From Elusimicrobia bacterium RBG_16_66_12 (lineage in GTDB: Bacteria > Elusimicrobiota > Elusimicrobia > UBA1565 > UBA9628): a DNA stretch of 12,586 bases. The notes below the pieces were generated by a model. It saw only the letters and a program-made list of their open reading frames with translations. It ran no database searches and was not told the DNA's origin. Below are positions 6,089 through 11,421 of this stretch, piece after piece. The translations under genes were made by a program, and so were the position numbers. Location of the stretch: positions 1,377-13,962 of the forward strand of contig MGUL01000102.1 in NCBI GenBank assembly GCA_001800005.1, read 5' to 3'. Each line of letters begins with the position of its first letter. Position 1 is the stretch's first letter.

Positions 6089-7477
6089 GTAATCGAGCGC
6101 CAGCCCGATGAGCTTGCGCGTCTTCGCCGTGTAGGGCGGATAGAAGAACCTCAGGACGTCGAGCGGGCCCTGGCGCAGGACCGCGCGCTCGTGCGAGAGC
6201 GCGCGGAAGCCGAAATAGCCGTGATAGTTGCCCATCCCGCTGTTGCCCACCCCGCCGAATGGCAGGTCGGGGTTGGCCAGATGGATGATCGCGCTGTTGA
6301 CGCAGGTGCCACCCGCCGTGGTGTCGCGCAGGATGCGCTAGACGGCGCGCTCATCGCGGCTGAAGACGTAGAGGGCCAGGGGCTTGTCCCTGGACTGGAC
6401 GACGCGCACGGCCTCGTCGAGGGACCGAAAGGTCATGATGGGCAGGATCGGGCCGAAGATCTCATCCCGCATGATCGGCGAGTCCTCGGCGACGCCGGAG
6501 AGGAGGGTGGGCGACATATAGCGTTCGGCCTCGTCGCACGTGCCGCCGATCTCCACCTTGGCTCCATGGCGGACCGACTCCGCCAGTACCTTCGCCAGAC
6601 CCTGTTGGTGCCCCACGCTGACCAAGCGGCATAAGTCGGGGCTGGAGCGGCGCGCCTCCTCGGTCGGGCCGAAACGCTCCGCGATGACGCGTTTGGCCTC
6701 CGAGACGAATTCGGCCAAGCGGCTCTCGTGGATCAGCAGATAGTCCGGCGCCACGCAGGTCTGCCCCGCGTTGAGGAACTTGCCCCAGACCGTCCGTTCG
6801 GCCGCCTTGCGGATGTCGGCCGTCTCGTCGATGATGATGGGGGACTTCCCGCCCAGTTCGAGGGTCACCGTCGCCAGGTTCTTGGCGGCGGCCGCCATGA
6901 CGGTCTTGCCGATGCGGGGGCTGCCGGTGAAGAAGATGTGGTCGAAGGGGAGTTCCAGCAAGGCGTCCGAGACGGCGGCGCTGCCCTCGAAGACCGCCAC
7001 CTCGTTCTCCTCGAAGAGCTCGGCCAGGAGCCGCTTGACGAAGGCCGAGGTGTGGGGCACCTTGCTCGAGGGTTTCAGCATGCAGCAGTTGCCGGCCGCC
7101 ATCGCCGCGACGAGCGGGTTGATGAGCAGGTTGATGGGGTAGTTCCAGGGCGAGAGGATCAAGACCAGTCCCTTGGGCTCCAGGCGGAACTCGCTGCGCG
7201 TCCCGAAGAGGGCCAGCGGCGTCGGCACGGAGGAGGGGCGCATCCATTCAGCGAGATGCTTCATGGTATGATTGATTTCGCTGACGACGGGGAAGACCTC
7301 GGTCAGGTCGGCTTCGTCCGGGTTCTTGCGGAAATCGTCGTAAAGGGCCTTGTGGAGCCGCCCGCGATTGGCGAGCAGGGCGTCGCGCAGCCTGCGAAGC
7401 TTGACGCGGCGTTCCTCGGCCGAGGTCCGCGCGATCGCCCAGCGGTTGCGGCGCTGGGCCTCGAAGACGGTCTTCAT
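6080..7477 (-). pseudogene. Family 3 (fatty) aldehyde dehydrogenase interrupted by one in-frame TAG
   Basis: The frame reads 379 codons, then TAG (6340-6338), then 85 further sense codons in the same frame to a TAG at 6082-6080, totalling 465 codon positions, a normal ALDH3 length. The first part has PWNYP (110-114, Asn112), FTGSPRIGK (183-191), ELGGKSP with Glu207 and NAGQTC with nucleophile Cys241, positions close to those of rat ALDH3A1. After the stop the family signature continues undamaged: GGTCVNSAIIH, LPFGGVGNSGMGNYHG, FGFRALSHERAVL and FFYPPYTAKTRKL. An intact product would oxidise long-chain or aromatic aldehydes to acids with NAD(P). The 379-aa product would lack the conserved FGGVGNSGMG loop and is probably inactive. 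The family has Lys, Glu or Gln at this place, each one base from TAG. No Shine-Dalgarno precedes the ATG. Recent nonsense mutation, readthrough or base-call error cannot be told apart here. Confidence 0.85.
6338..6340 (-). other. In-frame amber codon inside the aldehyde dehydrogenase frame
   Basis: The local order is GTC TAG CGC on the minus strand, between the residues SRDERAV and RILRDTTAGG. The base after the stop is C, a context that generally weakens termination. TAG ends other genes here normally (4267-4269, 8314-8316, 6080-6082), so genome-wide reassignment is unlikely. Confidence 0.9.
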
Positions 7478-7500
7478 GGACTTGATTCTACAACTTTGAA

Positions 7501-8316
7501 ATGCGCATCCTCACCTACAACTGCTGCGCCTTGCCGCTCCTGACGGGGGACATCGGCCGGCGCCTGACGCTGGCCGCCGAGTCGATCTTGGGTCTGGATC
7601 CGGAGCTGATCCTCCTGCAGGAGATCTTCCTGACGGAGCAGTTCGCCGCGGTCCGCTCGGGCCTGCCCCGCTGGCCGCACGCGGCTTGGGAGCGGCGTTC
7701 CTTTTCGCGCGTGGCGGGCGGGCTCTGCCTGCTGTCGAAGCGGCCGATCCGCCGCTGGGGCTTCGTGAGTTTCGCCGTCCAAGGGCCGGCCTGGCGCTTC
7801 TCGGCGCTCACGCGCCTGAGCCCGAAGGGGTTCCTCTGGGCGGAGTTCGAGGCCCCGGCGGTGCTGGTCGTGCACACGCACCTCGTCGCCGACTACCGGA
7901 TCGGTCTTGAGGGCCGAAACCCCTACCCCCAGGCGCAGGCGGCTCAGCTCGGCCAGATCGAGGCCCATCTGCGTCCGCACGGCGGCGCTGCGCCGATGGT
8001 CGTCGCCGGGGACCTCAACATGAAGCCGGACGCGCCGGCTCTGCGTCGCTTCCTCGACATCCTGCGGCTCTCGGACGCGATGGGGCAAGCGGCGCCGCCG
8101 AGCGTCATCGAGGAGCCTTACTACCGCCTTCCTTTCTTCGGGGCGCCGAACAGGCGGTTCGACTACGTCCTCTTCCGCGGGCTCGCGGACCGGGCGACGG
8201 CCGAGTACGTGCTCCGGGAGCGGCCGCTGACCCGCGGCGGGCGAGGGATCACGCTGAGCGACCATCTCGGAGTGCTCGCGGAGCTGCACGAGCAGCCCTC
8301 GCGCCGAAGGAGCTAG
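7501..8316 (+). CDS. Endonuclease/exonuclease/phosphatase-fold hydrolase, neutral-sphingomyelinase-like
   Basis: This 271-aa Mg-dependent phosphodiesterase fold has the full motif set: TYN with Asn7, LLQE with Glu41 (metal), VVHTHL with His125 and His127, GDLN with Asp171 and Asn173, FDYV with Asp221, and the terminal SDHLGV with Asp254 and His255 as general base. The order and the THLVADY segment followed by an Arg/Gln-rich stretch resemble bacterial neutral sphingomyelinases, which release phosphocholine or a similar headgroup from sphingolipids, more than AP endonucleases. The PAP2_C headgroup enzyme at the window start makes a lipid role plausible, but a nuclease or inositol-phosphatase role cannot be excluded. 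No signal peptide is seen, so it should be cytoplasmic. It diverges from the aldehyde dehydrogenase with a 23-base gap and no Shine-Dalgarno. It ends nine bases short of the convergent small gene. Confidence 0.85.
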   Translation: MRILTYNCCALPLLTGDIGRRLTLAAESILGLDPELILLQEIFLTEQFAAVRSGLPRWPHAAWERRSFSRVAGGLCLLSKRPIRRWGFVSFAVQGPAWRFSALTRLSPKGFLWAEFEAPAVLVVHTHLVADYRIGLEGRNPYPQAQAAQLGQIEAHLRPHGGAAPMVVAGDLNMKPDAPALRRFLDILRLSDAMGQAAPPSVIEEPYYRLPFFGAPNRRFDYVLFRGLADRATAEYVLRERPLTRGGRGITLSDHLGVLAELHEQPSRRRS

Positions 8317-8325
8317 CCGGACTTT

Positions 8326-8670
8326 TCAGCGCTTCTCGCTCCAACTTTTGTCCGCCTTCGACGCGACGTGCTTGAGCTGGGCGACGGCGGCGCGGACGGG
8401 CTTCTTGGTCTTGGGTTTCTCGGCCTTCGCGGCCAGGCCCTCGATGGGTGCGAGCGCGGGCGGCGGTGACGAAGCGGCGGGGGCCAGCTCGAGCTCGATG
8501 GTCTGGCCGGTGCCCAGGCGGACCGCGGCGGTCACGCCGCCGTTCTCCTGGGCGGCCTTCGACAGGATCTGCCTGGTCAGCGGGTCGTTGCCGATCGTCT
8601 GGGGCAGGCCCTCGGCGCAGGCCCCGACGGCCGCCAGCAGCATCCACGCCGTCAAGGCCATGTTCTTCAT
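8326..8670 (-). CDS. Small exported protein, probable lipoprotein, function unknown
   Basis: With the ATG at 8670 this gives 114 aa. The N-terminus MKNMALTAWMLLAAVGAC is a short basic end followed by a hydrophobic core and VGAC, an acceptable lipobox with Cys18, the only cysteine in the protein. Signal peptidase I cleavage after ACA is the alternative. The mature part has a region with IGNDPLTRQILSKAA and a GTGQTIELELAPA strand, then a Pro/Ala stretch (SSPPPALAP), then a Lys-rich tail (EKPKTKKP, ending SWSEKR). The whole resembles a small anchored periplasmic protein, but I recognise no family. The frame is open 12 codons further upstream, but that extension would hide the signal peptide. The ribosome site is poor (GCAGG touching the ATG). 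It lies downstream of, and on the same strand as, the secreted protein gene at 8752, so the two may be cotranscribed. Confidence 0.6.
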   Translation of the reverse strand: MKNMALTAWMLLAAVGACAEGLPQTIGNDPLTRQILSKAAQENGGVTAAVRLGTGQTIELELAPAASSPPPALAPIEGLAAKAEKPKTKKPVRAAVAQLKHVASKADKSWSEKR

Positions 8671-8720
8671 CCTGCGATGAGGATAATGCGCAGGCGTGGG
8701 ACGCACCAGTGGCCGAGGGC

Positions 8721-8749
8721 CCTGGCGGGCCTAGGCCTATGGGCCCAGG
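8721..8749. repeat. GC-rich hairpin with a TAGGCCTA element just after the secreted-protein gene
   Basis: Bases 8727-8731 (GGGCC) pair with 8742-8746 (GGCCC) around a 10-base loop, and CCT (8721-8723) pairs with AGG (8747-8749) across a 3-base bulge. The 16-base element at 8732-8747 matches the one at 9814-9829 in 14 of 16 positions. It begins two bases after the stop codon of the minus-strand gene, so it could stop transcription or protect the 3' end, but no T-run follows on either strand. The rest of the 81-base gap 8671-8751 shows nothing clear. Confidence 0.5.
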
Positions 8750-8751
8750 TC

Positions 8752-9735
8752 TTACTGAGGCGTGACGACGATCCGCTTGGAGGGGGCCGCGTTCGCGTCG
8801 AGGTCCTTCCTGCCGGAGGCGTCCTGCCCCATCTTCCGGGAGACCTCGTCCACGATCTTGGCCGCCTTATCCGACGCCTTCTGGACGTCCGTGAAGGTGT
8901 AGCGGACGTTCTCGAGGGCCGGAACCTCGGCCTGGCCCACTTCGCCCGGGGCGGAGCCGCCGTTGTCCGAGAAGGCGCTCGGCCCGCCGAAGTCGTCGAG
9001 GAACTGACTGCCGAGGCCGTTGCCCAGGTCGTTGGCGGCCATCTGCACCGGATCCTGCCCGGGAGTCTCCGAAGAAGGAGTCTGGGCGTCCGGGGGCGTG
9101 CTCCTGTCTCCACCCGCGTCCGCGGCGAACATGTTCGCTTGGAACATGTTCTTCTCCTGCTGGGAGGTCTCCCGCCTCTCCTTTTCCTTCTGCGCCTGCT
9201 TCTCGGCATAAGCCTTGAGCTCGGCCGGGCAGCTGGGGTTGCTGCCGCAGGCGGCCGGGTCGAAGGGCGCGCTCCAGTCGCTCTTCACATAATCCGACCA
9301 GGAGACTTTCCCATCCGGGAAGACGAGGATCGCGCCATTGGGCTGACGGATGACGTCCTTGAGCGTTCCATCCGCCTTCCCCCGGTCCTCGGCGGCGACC
9401 ATCCGGGGATCGGGCGCGGCGACCCCGCTATCGGAGCACTGCAGGGCGCCGATGCCCTGGAGAGCGTTCGTCGTGGCGGCGAACGAGCCCAAATCCGACT
9501 TCGCCGCGTCGCTCGCGCGGATCTGGTTGGGCGCGAGCGGGCCGACGAAATCGTCCGGGACGATGGTCTTGCCGCCGGAGGTCTTCTGAGCGTCGTCCGG
9601 GCCGGTCCAATAGGAGCCGGAGACGGCGTCGAACGCGCCGAAGCCCTCGGGGGCGGACGCGTAGGCCGCGGTTTGCGCGCCGGCGAGGATCAGCGCCAGC
9701 GCGAGGGCGGTGAAGTGGGGCGTCGGGGTCTTCAT
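8752..9735 (-). CDS. Secreted protein of unknown function, low-complexity
   Basis: This is a 327-aa protein with a clear Sec signal peptide: MKTPTPHF, a hydrophobic core LALALILAGA and likely cleavage after AYA (26) or ASA (28). The mature part has an N-terminal section (30-170) with three cysteines (100, 163, 169), a segment DVIRQPNGAILVFPDGKVSW that could form a small beta unit, a charged probably helical stretch (171-200, Lys/Glu/Gln-rich), a disordered Pro/Gly/Ser/Asp-rich region (205-270) and a short helical end (DVQKASDKAAKIVDEVSRKM). There are no membrane segments beyond the signal. No family is recognised, and a structural or cell-surface role would be a guess. The start at 9735 is set by AAGGAG (9748-9743, seven-base spacer) and by the signal peptide. 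An upstream in-frame ATG at 9765 is less likely. It is bracketed by two copies of a TAGGCCTA element, which may mark it as a unit. Confidence 0.7.
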   Translation of the reverse strand: MKTPTPHFTALALALILAGAQTAAYASAPEGFGAFDAVSGSYWTGPDDAQKTSGGKTIVPDDFVGPLAPNQIRASDAAKSDLGSFAATTNALQGIGALQCSDSGVAAPDPRMVAAEDRGKADGTLKDVIRQPNGAILVFPDGKVSWSDYVKSDWSAPFDPAACGSNPSCPAELKAYAEKQAQKEKERRETSQQEKNMFQANMFAADAGGDRSTPPDAQTPSSETPGQDPVQMAANDLGNGLGSQFLDDFGGPSAFSDNGGSAPGEVGQAEVPALENVRYTFTDVQKASDKAAKIVDEVSRKMGQDASGRKDLDANAAPSKRIVVTPQ

Positions 9736-9742
9736 GGCCAGG

Positions 9743-9748
9743 CTCCTT
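9743..9748 (-). promoter_or_regulatory. Shine-Dalgarno deciding the start of the secreted-protein gene
   Basis: AAGGAG on the minus strand, seven bases before the ATG at 9735, selects this start over the in-frame ATG at 9765. Confidence 0.75.
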
Positions 9749-9790
9749 GGTTGCTCCCCCAGCATAGCCTATGGACGCGCGCCGCGCCAG

Positions 9791-9828
9791 GGGCCGTAAG
9801 GCCTACACGTCAATAGGCCTAAAGGCCC
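9791..9828. repeat. Hairpin with a second TAGGCCTA element between divergent genes
   Basis: AGGCCTA (9799-9805) and TAGGCCT (9814-9820) form a perfect 7-bp stem with an 8-base loop. GGGCC (9791-9795) and GGCCC (9824-9828) add an outer 5-bp stem across a 3-by-3 internal loop. The 16-base element 9814-9829 recurs at 8732-8747. The hairpin lies 56-93 bases upstream of the minus-strand secreted-protein start and ahead of the plus-strand promoter at 9853. No T-run flanks it, so it is not a plain terminator. An operator, a dispersed palindromic repeat or a 5'-leader structure are all possible. Confidence 0.55.
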
Positions 9829-9852
9829 ACTCTGATCTGGACGAAACACCGG

Positions 9853-9882
9853 TTGACCTCGGGGAGGGGCTTTTCCTAATAT
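9853..9882 (+). promoter_or_regulatory. Candidate sigma-70-like promoter for the phosphohexomutase-enolase operon
   Basis: TTGACC at 9853-9858 (5 of 6 to the -35 consensus) and TAATAT at 9877-9882 (4 of 6 to -10) are 18 bases apart in an otherwise GC-rich stretch. Initiation would be near 9889, leaving a leader of about 54 bases before the ATG at 9943. Confidence 0.5.
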
Positions 9883-9931
9883 GCCGCACCATGACCGAGC
9901 ATAGCGAGGGAATGGTTGCATCGATGGCCGT

Positions 9932-9937
9932 GGGAGG
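9932..9937 (+). promoter_or_regulatory. Shine-Dalgarno deciding the phosphohexomutase start
   Basis: GGGAGG five bases before the ATG at 9943 favours that start over an in-frame TTG at 9916. The protein then begins MIKFGTSGWRG, as family members do. Confidence 0.8.
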
Positions 9938-9942
9938 CAACC

Positions 9943-11421
9943 ATGATTAAATTCGGCACTTCCGGGTGGCGGGGCGTGGTCTCGGACGAGTTCACCTTCG
10001 CCAACGTGCGAAGGGTCGCGCACGCCGCGGCGGGCAGCGTCAAGGAGAGCCCCGAGGTTGGCTACAACAGCGACGAGTACCGCCAGTTCCTTCGCGGCGC
10101 CTCGCCGAGCCGGGTCCCGACCGTGGTCGTCGGCTATGACACGCGCTTCCTGTCCGAGGATTTCGCCCGCGAGATCGCGGCGGTCTTCGCCAGCGACGGC
10201 ATCCGCACCCTCTTCTCGAAGACCGACCTGCCGACCCCGGCCGCGGCCTGGGCCGTGCTGGACCACAAGGCCGTCGGCGGGGTGATGCTCACCGCCTCGC
10301 ACAACCCCGGGCAGTACAACGGCTTCAAGTGGATGTCCTACTGGGGGGGCGCGGCCTCGCCGGCGATCACGAACGACCTCGAGCGCCGCGTCGAGCTGCT
10401 CGGCGACCACTCCGTCAAGGCCATGTCCGACGAGCGTTCGCTCAAGGAGTCCTGGACCGAGACCCTGGACTTCCGGAAATCCTACTTCGACCAGCTTGAG
10501 AGCCTGCTGGACGTCAAGGCCATCCGCAAAGCGAAGCTGCGCGTCGGCGTGGACGCCATGCACGGCTCGGCGCGCCTCTACCTGAGGCCCTTCCTCGAAG
10601 AGCGCCTCGGCGTGACGGTCATCGCGCTCAATGAGGACCGCGACGTCCTCTTCGGCGGCAGATCCCCCGAGCCCACGCCGGAGTCGCTCGCCCCGCTGGC
10701 CGAGATCGTCAAGAAGCAGAAGCTGGCGCTGGGACTCTCCTGCGACGGCGACGGCGACCGCTTCGGCATACTCGACGCGGGGGGGGGCTACATCCCGGCT
10801 AACGATGTCCTCGCCCTGGCCTACGAGCACCTCGCCGCCAATCGCACGCTGCAGGGCAAGGCCGCGCGCTCGGTCATGACCTCCCACTTCGTCGACGCGG
10901 TCGCCAAGGCTCACGGCTGCGAGACCCGCGAGACCCCGGTCGGCTTCAAGTACCTCGGAGAGCTGCTGCGCTCCGGGGCCTTCCTCCTCGCCGGCGAGGA
11001 ATCCGGCGGCATGTCGATCCGCGGCCACGTCCCCGAGAAGGACGGGATACTGGCCTGCGTTCTGATGCTGGAGCTGGTCGCCCTCGGACGCAAGCCGCTC
11101 GCCGCGGTGCGCGAACGCCTGTACAAGCAGGTGGGGGCGTTCCATAACACCCGCCTCAACTACAAGATGGACCGCCTGCGCCAGATCATCGAGCTCGAGA
11201 GCCGCCTGAAGGTCAAGCCGCCGCTCGAACTGGCCGGCGCCTCGGTCTGGCGCATCGACCAGACCGACGGCTTCAAGTTCATCCTGCGCGACGGCTCGTG
11301 GCTGGGCCTGCGCAGCTCGGGGACCGAGTCCGTCTTCCGCGTCTACGCGGAGGCCCACACGCCCAAGCGCCTGCAGGAGATGGTGGACGCGGGCAAGAAA
11401 CTGCTCCAGGGGAAATTCTAA
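9943..11421 (+). CDS. Alpha-D-phosphohexomutase (phosphoglucomutase/phosphomannomutase family)
   Basis: This 492-aa cytoplasmic enzyme moves phosphate between the 1- and 6-hydroxyls of a hexose through a phosphoserine and a bisphosphate intermediate. All four domain signatures are intact: N-terminal KFGTSGWRG; TASHNP with phosphoserine Ser119; the Mg loop DGDGDR (268-273); the sugar loop GEESGG (351-356); and the phosphate loop RSSGTE (457-462). Length and GEESGG fit enzymes acting on glucose or mannose phosphates. Glucosamine mutase (GlmM) has GEQSGH and is unlikely. It would link glycolysis with nucleotide-sugar, glycogen or envelope polysaccharide synthesis. Its stop overlaps the enolase start (TAATG), so the pair is an operon, with a likely promoter at 9853-9882. 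A run of nine G at 10779-10787 within DAGGGY is a slippage-prone site, though the frame is intact here. Glucose versus mannose specificity cannot be decided. Confidence 0.93.
   Translation: MIKFGTSGWRGVVSDEFTFANVRRVAHAAAGSVKESPEVGYNSDEYRQFLRGASPSRVPTVVVGYDTRFLSEDFAREIAAVFASDGIRTLFSKTDLPTPAAAWAVLDHKAVGGVMLTASHNPGQYNGFKWMSYWGGAASPAITNDLERRVELLGDHSVKAMSDERSLKESWTETLDFRKSYFDQLESLLDVKAIRKAKLRVGVDAMHGSARLYLRPFLEERLGVTVIALNEDRDVLFGGRSPEPTPESLAPLAEIVKKQKLALGLSCDGDGDRFGILDAGGGYIPANDVLALAYEHLAANRTLQGKAARSVMTSHFVDAVAKAHGCETRETPVGFKYLGELLRSGAFLLAGEESGGMSIRGHVPEKDGILACVLMLELVALGRKPLAAVRERLYKQVGAFHNTRLNYKMDRLRQIIELESRLKVKPPLELAGASVWRIDQTDGFKFILRDGSWLGLRSSGTESVFRVYAEAHTPKRLQEMVDAGKKLLQGKF

Noticed and set aside
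6338..6340. Genome-wide reassignment of TAG to an amino acid
   Set aside because: TAG ends the second acyl-CoA dehydrogenase, the EEP gene and the aldehyde dehydrogenase itself at the expected family length.
6728..7543. 271-codon plus-strand frame opposite the aldehyde dehydrogenase, considered because that gene is broken
   Set aside because: The minus frame has ALDH catalytic motifs on both sides of the TAG. The plus frame has none and looks like a shadow.
8721..8749. Intrinsic terminator after the secreted-protein gene
   Set aside because: Stem-loop is present but no T-run follows on either strand, so it is listed only as a repeat hairpin.
9891..9950. 19-codon leader ORF overlapping the phosphohexomutase start
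   Set aside because: Within the predicted leader and overlapping the ATG at 9943, but it lacks a ribosome site at useful spacing and has no attenuator-like codon run or hairpin. Chance is the simplest explanation.
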